From DATJUF01 sp035524095 (GTDB taxonomy: Bacteria; Desulfobacterota; Binatia; Binatales; Binataceae), in NCBI GenBank assembly GCA_035524095.1, contig DATKPK010000038.1:1-14953 (forward strand): a stretch of 14,953 bases of DNA, written 5' to 3'. The notes beneath the pieces were generated by a model. The model had not been told where the DNA came from. It worked only from the letters and a program-made list of their open reading frames with translations, and did no database searches. Both the position numbers and the translations under genes were made by a program. How positions within the stretch are numbered: the stretch's first letter is position 1; every line of letters begins with the position of its first letter. Below, in pieces: positions 1 through 7,195 of this stretch.

Positions 1-519
1 CCACCAGGCATCGCGCACCTGGTACATATTGTAATAGCCATTCATGAAGTGGCCGTAGCTCGACTTGTTCGGGCTTGCGGCACTCCAGGCAGTGTTGTTG
101 GCACTGTTGAATGAATATGGCGGTTCATAAGCGAACCACGAGCGCACGAAGAAATTATTCGCGTCGTTGAGCTCGTAGTTCATGTCGTTCTGCAGCAAGG
201 TTCGTGAAGTCGATAGATTGTTGCGGCTCGGCGTGAAATCCCGCAACGCCGGTGGGTCTTGCCACATGCCGAAGGTCTGGCTGATATAACCCGAGTCGTG
301 AAACCCGTTTAGCCAGCTGTCTGTGGATGCCGCGCTTCCCGCCTGCGGCAGCACTCCAACGGTGGCGCCGGTCACACTAAGCGAATCACTCGTGCCGGAT
401 AGTTCTCCGGCACGGACACCCGTGACACTTAAGCCGCATATAACAACGGCCGCCGCCACGGTTACTGACAACTTCCGAAATCCCCCGAGCACACCTGATA
501 CAAACTTCTCCAAACCCAT
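1..519 (-). CDS. Outer-membrane protein, DUF1302-like, partial (C-terminus beyond left edge)
   Basis: The minus frame is open from an ATG at 519 to the window edge, giving 173 residues. Residues 1 to about 37 look like a long Sec signal peptide: a basic FRKLS stretch, a hydrophobic TVAAAVVICGL core, then VRA as the likely cleavage site. The mature part is rich in aromatic, Asn and Ser residues (for example NGFHDSGYISQTFG, YGHFMNGYYNMYQVRDAWW), as expected of beta-barrel or DUF1302 proteins, which are several hundred residues long. The start is set by GGGGAGAA about 5 nt upstream. The frame stays open upstream to an ATG at 603, but that start has no ribosome site and would bury the signal peptide. 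The reading frame and export signal are clear. The DUF1302 assignment is from memory of similar sequences and is moderate. Substrate is unknown. Confidence 0.75.
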   Translation of the reverse strand, partial: MGLEKFVSGVLGGFRKLSVTVAAAVVICGLSVTGVRAGELSGTSDSLSVTGATVGVLPQAGSAASTDSWLNGFHDSGYISQTFGMWQDPPALRDFTPSRNNLSTSRTLLQNDMNYELNDANNFFVRSWFAYEPPYSFNSANNTAWSAASPNKSSYGHFMNGYYNMYQVRDAWW

Positions 520-535
520 GAGTCTTCTCCCCAAG

Positions 536-562
536 ATCCCGGCCGGTCCCCGTGGCCGGGAT
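536..562 (-). promoter_or_regulatory. Perfect 9-bp hairpin abutting the ribosome site of the outer-membrane protein gene
   Basis: Arms at 536-544 and 554-562 are exact inverted repeats (ATCCCGGCC / GGCCGGGAT) with a 9-nt loop. In the transcript the stem ends about 4 nt before the GGGGAGAA ribosome site. No U-tract follows it in the gene's direction, so it is not an intrinsic terminator for that transcript. A role in controlling translation or mRNA stability is inference. Confidence 0.5.
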
Positions 563-573
563 TTCTTGTCCGT

Positions 574-589
574 TTCGGCGGAAGCCGAA
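574..589 (-). promoter_or_regulatory. Second leader hairpin, 6 bp with tetraloop
   Basis: TTCGGC at 574-579 and GCCGAA at 584-589 form a perfect 6-bp stem with a 4-nt loop, in the leader of the outer-membrane protein gene just upstream of the 536-562 hairpin. A weaker possible stem (GGATCG with CGATCC) lies further upstream, around 640-670. Confidence 0.35.
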
Positions 590-735
590 CTGCGCTTCTG
601 CATGGTTTCGGTGCTGATGTATCTGTTGGTACTGCTATGGATCGGACTGTCACTTACTTACGGCGATCCGATTTTTCGGTTTTGCACCTCCTTTTTGCCA
701 GTTGACGGTTTTACTAATTCTGTTGCGAACCTGTG

Positions 736-763
736 CTTATATCAATCGAAGGCTAGGCGTCAA
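736..763 (-). promoter_or_regulatory. Sigma70-type promoter for the outer-membrane protein gene
   Basis: Read on the minus strand, TTGACG (763-758) and TATAAG (741-736) each match the sigma70 consensus at 5 of 6 positions and are separated by 16 nt. The predicted start near 728 gives a leader of about 210 nt before the ATG at 519. This is the best promoter match on this strand near the gene. Confidence 0.6.
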
Positions 764-850
764 TAGAACCAACAAAGATTCTCTCAACCAGTGAAATCGA
801 GTGTCGTCGGTTTAGATGTATTTTTGGACCGATGAGTTCTATCGTGCGGA

Positions 851-866
851 CTTGCGGGTCCGCAAG
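851..866. repeat. Short inverted repeat downstream of the small membrane protein gene
   Basis: CTTGCGG (851-857) and CCGCAAG (860-866) are perfect 7-bp arms with a 2-nt centre. It lies about 60 nt past the stop of the 927-1229 gene and about 90 nt upstream of the outer-membrane protein promoter. There is no T-tract on either side, so it could be an operator or a weak transcript end. Confidence 0.3.
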
Positions 867-926
867 CAGGCAGTTTTGCGAGCCTTGACGGGGAGTTAGT
901 CCGGTCCGCGCAAGAGCAGTGTGGCG

Positions 927-1229
927 TTATTCGCGTCTGGTGCGCTTGCGTTTCGACGCGAACAGCCGTCGGACCGCCGCCAGAAAATTATCCGTGTCTT
1001 GCGTGGATATGCCGGTTCGCGGATCACCGCGATCGCCGATTTTGGTCGCGATATGCATGGGCATCGGAGGCGGGCCTTCGGCCGTTGTCTCACGTGGCAT
1101 TCCGTGACGCTTGCGCCACTGCCGTAACCGGCGCTTCCGCTGGTAGCGAGCCTTCATCGATCCCTTTTGGCCCCGCACGGTAAGCGCGATGATCCCAACA
1201 GCAATCGCGATGAGTATCAGGGGCACCAT
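927..1229 (-). CDS. Small membrane-anchored basic protein, unknown function
   Basis: This 100-residue product starts at the ATG at 1229. It begins with one hydrophobic segment (VPLILIAIAVGIIALTV, residues 2-18), followed by a very basic stretch (KARYQRKRRLRQWRKRHG) and a second basic cluster at the C-terminus (SKRKRTRRE). This predicts a single N-terminal helix in the inner membrane with a cytoplasmic basic tail that might touch nucleic acid or phospholipid heads; the function is inference. The frame is open for 25 more codons upstream to an ATG at 1304, but that part is Arg-rich and would put the helix inside the protein, so I prefer 1229. Its ribosome site is weak (GAATGAG directly before the ATG). 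No family was recognised. It is divergent from the gene at 1376. Confidence 0.5.
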   Translation of the reverse strand: MVPLILIAIAVGIIALTVRGQKGSMKARYQRKRRLRQWRKRHGMPRETTAEGPPPMPMHIATKIGDRGDPRTGISTQDTDNFLAAVRRLFASKRKRTRRE

Positions 1230-1322
1230 CTCATTCGCGCGTCTTGCCCGAGAGTCGAAGCAACTGCGCCGGGAGCCTCGTCGGGCCGTTTCGTGGCGAT
1301 GCAAACTCGCACCAACTTACAG

Positions 1323-1328
1323 TATAAT
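1323..1328 (+). promoter_or_regulatory. -10 box for the 83-residue protein gene
   Basis: A perfect TATAAT lies 47 nt upstream of the ATG at 1376. At 17-nt spacing the -35 position reads TGCAAA, a poor match, so the promoter would depend on the -10 element or an activator. Confidence 0.4.
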
Positions 1329-1375
1329 CGCCTCGCGCCGACCCTCGGCGACTATCCTCGACCAGGAGGCCCATC

Positions 1376-1627
1376 ATGAGCGACGATGATCGCACAGCCC
1401 TAATCGCCCACGAAAACAAAATGATGCGCCGCCTTCGCTTTCTCGTCGAACTGACCTTCGCGACCATCGCGCAAGACAACACTATGACGCTCGAAGAAGG
1501 ATGGGACCACGTGCGCGCGCTCAAGGGCGCCGCAGTCGCGATGTTCCCGGGTAAGGACGATACCTTCGACCTGCTTTATCTTCCGCGCTTCTCACGGCTG
1601 CTCGCCGAACGCTTCCGCGCCAACTAG
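1376..1627 (+). CDS. Conserved-looking 83-residue hypothetical protein
   Basis: The start is well set: AGGAGG at 1364-1369 lies 6 nt before the ATG. The product is a soluble, probably all-helical protein. It has an acidic start (MSDDDRTAL), a middle region suited to helices (RRLRFLVELTFATIAQD), and an LEEGWDHVRALKGAAVAMFPGK segment with a C-terminal LLAERFRAN. There is no signal peptide or membrane segment. I do not recognise the family. It lies upstream of the nagA-like gene on the same strand with a gap of about 55 nt that contains a perfect 12-bp GC palindrome (1636-1647), so the two may be transcribed together. Strong ribosome site plus promoter-like -10 support it as a real gene. Confidence 0.75.
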   Translation: MSDDDRTALIAHENKMMRRLRFLVELTFATIAQDNTMTLEEGWDHVRALKGAAVAMFPGKDDTFDLLYLPRFSRLLAERFRAN

Positions 1628-1635
1628 CCGCTGGC

Positions 1636-1647
1636 GCGGGCGCCCGC
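1636..1647. repeat. Perfect 12-bp GC palindrome between the 83-residue gene and nagA
   Basis: GCGGGC followed directly by GCCCGC, centred 9-20 nt after the stop codon at 1625-1627. With no loop and no T-tract it is unlikely to terminate transcription on its own. Confidence 0.25.
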
Positions 1648-1682
1648 AACACCAATTGGTTCGTCGCGGCAAGGGCAATTCG

Positions 1683-2821
1683 TTGACGGGGCTGGCGGTT
1701 AAACCGTTGCCGCGTCCGCATTTCGCTCCGTGCACTATAACTTTCGGGCGCCGAATCGATTCAGTCCGGTGGCTTCGGCCGTCACATCGGTTTAGCGATT
1801 ATCTATTGCCCGGCTTCATCGACCTTCAGGTCAATGGCGCATACGGTATCGATGTGATGGCGGCGAGCGCCGCCGACCTTGTCGAATTTTCCCACTGCCT
1901 TGCTCACGATGGCACGACGTCATGGATGCCGACCGTCCTCACCGCCACGCTCGACCGCATCGAATGCGCCGATGCCGTCATCAGCGAGGCGATGAAGGCT
2001 CAAGCGGAGGTACTCGCACGAGCCGCGCGCACAACACCAATGGTGCAGCGATCCTTGGGATGCATCTTGAAGGACCGTTCATTTCGCCGCATCGCTTGGG
2101 CGCACATCCGCCGCTGAATCTCGTTCCGGCGGGCGAGGCCCTTGAGCGGATCCTGCGCCTGCGTTCGCTTCGCATGATCACGCTCGCGCCGGAACTTGAT
2201 GGTGCACTCGAAGCGATTCGCCGCCTGGCCGCGCGCGGCGTCACGGTTGCGCTCGGCCATAGCGATGCCACCTACGATCAGGCGCTCGCGGCGACCACCG
2301 CAGGGGCCACGGCCGTCACGCACACTTTCAATGCGATGCGCCTTTTCCATCATCGCGAACCGGGTCTGGCTGGCGCTGCCCTGACCCATCCTAAGCTTTA
2401 TCCCGCGGTGATCGCAGATGGTGTCCACGTTCATCCGGCTGCGGTCAGCCTCGTCTGCCGGTCGCCGAATGCCTACCTGGTGAGCGATCGCGTCGCTCCG
2501 GCAGGCATGACCGCAAGCGCGTCCGCGACTACGTTCGGCGGTCTCGCTGGCAAAGCTGGCGTGATCGGCGGCGCAGTCCGTCTGGCTAACGGTACGCTGG
2601 CCGGCGCGACCGCGTCGATCCTCGATGGCACACGCTTGCTCGCGCGCGATTCGCTAATCGATGCGACGACGATCCCACGACTCACCTCCGGTGCAGCGGC
2701 GGAGCTACTTGGCCTTTCGGATCGTGGCCGTCTTCAACCTCGCGCCCAGGCCGATCTTCTGCTGCTGGATCGTGACTTGAGGCTGAAGGCGGTGTTCGTC
2801 CGCGGCCGCGACATCGATTAA
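1683..2821 (+). pseudogene. nagA: N-acetylglucosamine-6-phosphate deacetylase, broken by a frameshift
   Basis: NagA removes acetate from GlcNAc-6-phosphate in cytosolic amino-sugar and cell-wall recycling. The first part (to about 2035) carries LLPGFIDLQVNG, the usual NagA beta-strand/metal-entry motif. The second part, in another frame, carries the rest: LGMHLEGP (metal Glu, codon 2069), ALGHSDAT (metal His, 2258), THTFNAM (metal His, 2321), ADGVHV (substrate His, 2426) and LVSDRVAPAG (catalytic Asp, 2486). The join between frames at about 2030-2045 needs one added base; with it the protein would be about 379 residues, the normal size. All active-site residues survive, so the break is either recent or an assembly error. 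There is no slippery heptamer at the join. Start is uncertain: I chose TTG 1683 (AAGG 9 nt upstream); TTG 1656 is also open. No nagB or sugar-transport gene adjoins it. Confidence 0.75.
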
Positions 2822-2919
2822 GTCACTGGACGCTGTCCGACAGGCACGCGACAGGAAAGGGCGACTCCGTCCGAACGTTGCAGTGGCTATAAACATTGTT
2901 GCTGGTGGCTCGCGCCGCC

Positions 2920-4332
2920 CTAGGGAATCTGGCCGGCTGCGACGTTATTCGAATTATCGGCTTCGGCTTGCGGCTTCGCCGATGCAATGGCGGCAATCAA
3001 ATACTCGCCCGCAACCGGCGCACTCGTAACGTACAAGAACTTGACGGTCTTTTGCTGCCCGGCTTCCAATCCAAGCGGAGCGCGTTCGATCAGCGTGTCA
3101 CCCGGATCGAGTTGGTCATCCGTTGACAAATAGTAATCGATCGTTAGCCCATTACCAGCAGCTGTACCGAAGTTCCTCACTTGCAGGTTTCCGGTGATGG
3201 TTGTCTTGTCCGACTTGCTTGCGGTCGCGATACCCGCCCATTGCGCGGTGAACCCAGGGAGCCTTTCCGACCCGTAGGCTTCGGCGCCAGCGACGGGAGT
3301 GCTCAAATCAAACACCAGATGCGGCAGATTGGCCGGATCGAGACTGATCGCGAGCGACAGGAAATTGACGAACTTGTTTCCACCCAGGTCGGTCACAGGC
3401 CAACTGCCATCACCTTGCTGATGGGCGTAGAAGATCGTGTTTTGTTTTGGTCCGTCCCCCGAAAAGAACAGGCTGCCTAAACCCTGAGTGTCAGTGGCGA
3501 AGCTGATGTTGTCAATGACGTAAAGGCCGAGAGTGCCTGCCTCAACAACTGGCACGCTTGACCAACTGGTCCCATCAAAACTTGCCAGCTCGATTGATTG
3601 ATTGCCGGGACCGATATAAGCGATCTCAGGCGATCCATCCGCCTGAAATCCAACGAACGCTTGGTTCCCGAAGTAAGAGTCGAAGCACTCACCGTTCCAT
3701 ACGCCATTCAGGCCCCGCTCTTCGCAAACCTGTGAACCGGTGACTCCAGCAACATGCACGGTTCCATCCTTTGCGATCCTCATCGAGGTCGGGTACGCAG
3801 AGGAATTCGTGTCTTCGATTTGCCATTGGGAACCATCAAAAAAAGCATGTTCCAGTAGATTTTCGGGAGACTCGAAGTAGGCGACGTGCGGATTGTCCAG
3901 CGCATCGATGGCCAGTTGAGGGCCTCCGGCTACCGAATCGTCCGTTACGGTTTGTTGCTGCCACTGGCTCCCACTAAGACTCAAGTAAATAAGCGTTGAA
4001 ACACCTTCAAGCGGATTGGAAACCAGTGCCACGTGCGGGGCACCGGATGAGTCTACGGCTATCGAAGGCTGGTCCAGAAAGCGAAGTGGCAAGGAAACAG
4101 ACGGCCCTCGAGCACGAGTTGCGCTGTAGGTCGTATAGAATAGCGACGGGTTCTTTAAGCGCCCTCCGCCGTAGATCACATGTGATGTTCCGGCGAGATC
4201 GACTGCTATCGCCCCAAAATCGGCGTTTCGGCCAATAAGCTTCGCGCGGCCCCATCCTGCATATGCCGGTGTCGCCAGCGCTGCGAGCAGACTAATGATG
4301 GATATTAGGTTCCAATGGGCAGCAGCGCGCAT
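2920..4332 (-). CDS. Secreted seven-repeat propeller-like protein with C-terminal CARDB domain
   Basis: A 470-residue exported protein. Residues 1-25 are a Sec signal (LISIISLLAALATPAYA, cleavage after AYA). Residues 40-345 contain seven related units of about 43-50 residues whose core reads like IAVDxxGxPHVAY (near 41, 90, 140, 185, 228, 277 and 328), as in sialidase/BNR-like and other beta-propellers. Residues 370-465 resemble CARDB, an Ig-like adhesion-related domain (LQVRNFGTAAGNG, YYLSTDDQLDPGDT, ADNSNNV). Two Cys at 202 and 216 could form a disulphide in repeat 4. No catalytic signature was seen, so a surface or periplasmic binding role is likely. The ATG at 4332 has no clear ribosome site; a perfect palindrome (4338-4347) sits just upstream. 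It converges on nagA with a gap of 98 nt. Codons look less GC-rich than in its neighbours. Confidence 0.8.
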   Translation of the reverse strand: MRAAAHWNLISIISLLAALATPAYAGWGRAKLIGRNADFGAIAVDLAGTSHVIYGGGRLKNPSLFYTTYSATRARGPSVSLPLRFLDQPSIAVDSSGAPHVALVSNPLEGVSTLIYLSLSGSQWQQQTVTDDSVAGGPQLAIDALDNPHVAYFESPENLLEHAFFDGSQWQIEDTNSSAYPTSMRIAKDGTVHVAGVTGSQVCEERGLNGVWNGECFDSYFGNQAFVGFQADGSPEIAYIGPGNQSIELASFDGTSWSSVPVVEAGTLGLYVIDNISFATDTQGLGSLFFSGDGPKQNTIFYAHQQGDGSWPVTDLGGNKFVNFLSLAISLDPANLPHLVFDLSTPVAGAEAYGSERLPGFTAQWAGIATASKSDKTTITGNLQVRNFGTAAGNGLTIDYYLSTDDQLDPGDTLIERAPLGLEAGQQKTVKFLYVTSAPVAGEYLIAAIASAKPQAEADNSNNVAAGQIP

Positions 4333-4337
4333 TTAAC

Positions 4338-4347
4338 GCTAATTAGC
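4338..4347. repeat. Perfect 10-bp palindrome just upstream of the CARDB protein start
   Basis: GCTAATTAGC lies 6 nt upstream of the ATG at 4332, where a ribosome site would normally be. It could be an operator half of the divergent 4333-4609 spacer or could mask initiation. That spacer also has a 6-bp inverted repeat (4404-4409 with 4417-4422) and a TACAAT that could be a -10 box for the plus-strand gene (4475-4480, no good -35). Confidence 0.3.
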
Positions 4348-4609
4348 AGTTTTATTAATCAATCGAAAGCACAGGACTGTCTCGTCATGTTGCCCCATCG
4401 CGTGCACCGTCCCTTCCGGTGCTCATTCTAGTCGCTATTTTTATCCGTGCCTGCGATAAACTGAGAGCTGTTTGTACAATGCGGTTGCGTGAGGCTGGCC
4501 TTAGAGTCGGAGGCCGGATGATCCCAGTTTCGGCAGACCGGCCCCCAGAGTTTCTAAGTGGACGGGTTCGCCGACTCGGGTCGGCACGGCTTCAGAAGTT
4601 CAGCGGATC

Positions 4610-5863
4610 ATGCGCAAGCTAACGTTTGGGCTATCGCTCCCACTTACCGGTGCTTACGCCAACTTTGGGCGCCAGGTTGAACGTGCGCTCCAACTGTTTG
4701 TCAGTGATACAAACGCTAGTGGCTTCGCGCTTGAGGGTGAGCGCTGCGAAGCCGCGCTGATCTGCCATGATGACGCGAGCCGCCGGGACCGCGCCGCCGA
4801 AATCTATCGCGCGCTAGCCGCCAACCATGAGGCCGACCTCCTGCTCGGGCCCTACTCGACCGCGCTGACGCGTGCCGTTATCCCGATTACCGAGGAAGCG
4901 CGCATGCTCCTCGTCAACCATGGCGGTGCGGCGGACGATCTCCACGATCGTGCGAAAATGCTGGTGAGCGTTCTTTCGCCAGCGAGCACCTACATGCACG
5001 GCTTCATCCGGTTGGTCAGTTCGCTGAAGATGCATCGCAAGCGAATAGCGATCGCTGCTGCCGATACTCCTTTTTCTCGGACGGTCGCGGCCGGCGCCGA
5101 AGCGGCGTGTGGAGAGCGCCGCGCGCGGATCCACGGGATACGCATCCGCTTGCGCTATACGGGTCCTTTCACCGAGCGCACGCCCGCGATGCTGACCGGC
5201 GGCCTGCGCCGGAACCGGATCAACGTGATGCTCTCGGCGGGCAGCTATGAGTATGACCTGGCGATGATGCGATTCGCCGCCGAGCAAAAGTTATTCCTTC
5301 CTGTGCTTGGATGTGTTGCCGGCGCGATGCATCGTTTTGCGCGCGACTTGGGTGACGCCAGCGAAGGTTTGGTCGCACCGTCCCAATGGGAACCCGCTGC
5401 GCCGATCGTTCCCGAACTCGGCCCGCCGCCACATGAATTTGTCCGTAGGTTTCGCGATGTCGGTGACGGCTCGATGCCCGACTACCCTGCTGCACAAGCC
5501 TACGCAGCCGGCCTGCTGATGCTCGCCGCTATCCGAGCGGCAGGCCCGTGTGATCAGATGCGCCTGCGCACCGCATTCAACGATCTGCGAACGTCGACGC
5601 TGTTCGGCCAATTCGCTGTTGAACCCGCGAGCGGCCGCCAAATCGGCCATCAGATGGTGCTCGTCCAATGGCATCGCGGGTACAAGGTGCTGATTGATCC
5701 AGACCCGCCACCCGACCGTATTCATCATTCGGACTTTTCGTCCGGATGGGGCGTGGTCACGGGGTCACTGCGTGCGCTGCGGCTGATCGGCCCGGAATCT
5801 GGTTCAGATTATCGAATCGAGCACCTGGGGAATCGAGAGGGCGAGGACGACGAAAGAGATTGA
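4610..5863 (+). CDS. Branched-chain amino-acid-type solute-binding protein without signal peptide
   Basis: The 417-residue product matches the type I periplasmic binding fold of LivJ/AmiC-like proteins. It opens with FGLSLPLTGAYANFGRQVERA, the usual first strand and ligand loop, then has LLLGPYSTALTRAVIPI (ligand-binding strand near residue 80), the inter-domain segment RKRIAIAAADTPFSRTVA (near 143) and DYPAAQAYAAGLLMLAAI (near 308). No hydrophobic leader precedes the fold; the frame upstream to the stop at 4502 encodes no plausible signal either. It is therefore probably cytosolic, like AmiC-type ligand sensors, rather than an ABC transporter partner; no permease or ATPase gene is nearby. 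The last 40 residues are an extension past the usual fold ending in acidic residues (GEDDERD). The ribosome site is weak. It converges on the chromate transporter with a gap of 23 nt. Confidence 0.7.
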   Translation: MRKLTFGLSLPLTGAYANFGRQVERALQLFVSDTNASGFALEGERCEAALICHDDASRRDRAAEIYRALAANHEADLLLGPYSTALTRAVIPITEEARMLLVNHGGAADDLHDRAKMLVSVLSPASTYMHGFIRLVSSLKMHRKRIAIAAADTPFSRTVAAGAEAACGERRARIHGIRIRLRYTGPFTERTPAMLTGGLRRNRINVMLSAGSYEYDLAMMRFAAEQKLFLPVLGCVAGAMHRFARDLGDASEGLVAPSQWEPAAPIVPELGPPPHEFVRRFRDVGDGSMPDYPAAQAYAAGLLMLAAIRAAGPCDQMRLRTAFNDLRTSTLFGQFAVEPASGRQIGHQMVLVQWHRGYKVLIDPDPPPDRIHHSDFSSGWGVVTGSLRALRLIGPESGSDYRIEHLGNREGEDDERD

Positions 5864-5886
5864 AGGGGTAGCAAACTCCGGTTTCC

Positions 5887-6423
5887 CTAGGCGAGCTTGC
5901 TAAACAAAAGGTAGACTAAGCCGCCGACGCTGATTAGGATTACCGGATTGACGTGCCGCCAGAGCAGAACACCCATCGTCGCCGCCGCAATCACGACACC
6001 CGCTGTATTGAATAAAGAGAGCCGCGCAATCGAATACGTGCCTGACAGCATCAAGCCGATGGAAACCGGCGCCATACCCTGTTGAATTGCCTTGCGCCAT
6101 GGCGAGTGTTCGTAGCGCAGCCATACCCGATTCGCGAACAGCGTGAGGATACAGTCAGGCAGAAAAAACGCCAATGCGACTACGGCAGCTCCGGCGGCTC
6201 CGGCGAGCCGATAGCCGATCAACAGGACCATTAGCATGTTAGGCCCGGGCGCTACTTGTCCGAGACTGTAGATATCGCGGAATTGATCCGGCGTCACCCA
6301 ATGGTAGGTGTTGACGGTCATCCGTTTCATCTCAGGAAGCACGGCAGTACCGCCGCCGACCGCCATTACGGAGAGCAGCGCGAAGACTGCGGCGAGCTGA
6401 ACCAGCTTATAGCCGTGAGACAT
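5887..6423 (-). CDS. chrA: Chromate transporter, second half-protein (short-chain CHR family)
   Basis: A 178-residue membrane protein of the short-chain CHR family, in which two half-size genes together do the work of one long ChrA. It exports chromate (or a related oxyanion such as sulphate) across the inner membrane. Family motifs are clear: VMAVGGGTAVLPEMKRM near residue 20 and SLGQVAPGPNMLMVLLIGYR near residue 54, followed by about four hydrophobic segments to the C-terminus (VVIAAATMGVLLWR, ILISVGGLVYLLFSKLA). The ATG lies 2 nt after the TGA of the upstream half-gene, so translation is probably coupled. A role in chromate export is the family's known activity; the real substrate here is inferred. 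Confidence 0.85.
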   Translation of the reverse strand: MSHGYKLVQLAAVFALLSVMAVGGGTAVLPEMKRMTVNTYHWVTPDQFRDIYSLGQVAPGPNMLMVLLIGYRLAGAAGAAVVALAFFLPDCILTLFANRVWLRYEHSPWRKAIQQGMAPVSIGLMLSGTYSIARLSLFNTAGVVIAAATMGVLLWRHVNPVILISVGGLVYLLFSKLA

Positions 6424-6425
6424 AT

Positions 6426-7079
6426 TCAGTACCGCCAGACCGAATGACGCCCCTTCTGCATCCGTTCATGCAGGTGGCGAAAGCGTTCATGACCGTGTGG
6501 GAGTCCGCTGACCGGGCGGTAGATCCATACTGCGAGCGCGCCGACGGTAAGTAACGCCATAAGCAGCGAAACATGCATCAGGCTGACCTCCGCGAAAGTC
6601 GCGAAAATCAGCGCCGCATCGACCGGCTTCATCAGCTGTTTACGGCCGAGTTGCAGAGTAACCGCAGTCAGCAGTCCGACTGCCGCTGCCGCAATCCCGA
6701 TCAGAATCGCCTGGACATTGGCGTTATGCCGATTCGCGCTCCAGAGCACCCCTAGCGTCATGACCATCACTGTGCCCGGGAGCATCAGCCCGACGACTGC
6801 AACCATCGCGCCGATCGTCCCGCGCAGGCGGTCGCCGGCGATCACGCTCATGTTCACCGAGTTCAGCCCCGGGAGTGTCTCGCTTACCTCGAGGGCGTCG
6901 AGAAACTGCTCGTCGTTGAGCCACTTTTCGTCGCGCACGATATATTCCCGCAGGTAGGCGACTACGCCGCCACCAAAGCTGATCGCTCCTGCTATCAGGA
7001 AAATCTTGAAAATCGTCGCGAGACTCGGCTTTTCACCCGAGGGCTTGCTACTTTCGCTCGGCGCCACTTCGCTACTCAT
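6426..7079 (-). CDS. chrA: Chromate transporter, first half-protein (short-chain CHR family)
   Basis: A 217-residue partner of the gene that follows it. After a polar N-terminus of about 22 residues come FLIAGAISFGGGVVAYLREYIV (residues 27-48) and LEVSETLPGLNSVNMSVIAGDRLRG (near 63-87), the counterparts of the GGG and GQ-APGP motifs in the second half, followed by further membrane segments (VGLMLPGTVMVMTLGVLW; ALLTVGALAVWIY). The C-terminal tail is basic and His-rich (PHGHERFRHLHERMQKGRH), which is unusual and may lie in the cytosol. The two halves probably form an antiparallel heterodimer, as proposed for paired CHR proteins. Its ATG overlaps the stop of a small upstream ORF by 4 nt (ATGA). 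The independent ribosome site is poor (GGAAGGG lies about 16 nt away), which fits coupled translation. Confidence 0.85.
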   Translation of the reverse strand: MSSEVAPSESSKPSGEKPSLATIFKIFLIAGAISFGGGVVAYLREYIVRDEKWLNDEQFLDALEVSETLPGLNSVNMSVIAGDRLRGTIGAMVAVVGLMLPGTVMVMTLGVLWSANRHNANVQAILIGIAAAAVGLLTAVTLQLGRKQLMKPVDAALIFATFAEVSLMHVSLLMALLTVGALAVWIYRPVSGLPHGHERFRHLHERMQKGRHSVWRY

Positions 7080-7195
7080 GACTTGTGACTGGCACCCTTC
7101 CCATGCCGTAAATCACGGTAGTTTTGGAGGTCGCGAGCGTGATCAGCCACACCATAGTTCACCGGCACTTCCTCAATTCCGATAGAGCTGTTCAT
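7076..7195 (-). CDS. Possible 39-residue protein overlapping the chromate transporter start
   Basis: A short ORF runs from the ATG at 7195 to a TGA at 7076-7078 that shares ATGA with the first chromate half-gene. GAAGG lies 4 nt before its ATG, a better site than the transporter's own. The product is hydrophilic and charged (starts MNSSIGIEEVPVNYGV, then ARDLQNYRDLRHGKG); no domain, metal-binding Cys pair or membrane segment is seen. It may be a real regulatory or accessory small protein, or a leader whose translation carries ribosomes to the transporter start. The evidence is arrangement and ribosome site only. Confidence 0.4.
   Translation of the reverse strand: MNSSIGIEEVPVNYGVADHARDLQNYRDLRHGKGASHKS

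Noticed and set aside
563..735. c-di-GMP (GEMM) riboswitch in the outer-membrane protein leader
   Set aside because: The GEMM hallmark segments (such as ACGCAAAGCC and the tetraloop receptor) are absent. I kept only the weaker claim of an unclassified structured leader.
2025..2050. Programmed ribosomal frameshift in nagA
   Set aside because: No slippery heptamer, poly-A/U slip site or downstream stem-loop is present at the frame join. An ordinary one-base lesion is simpler.
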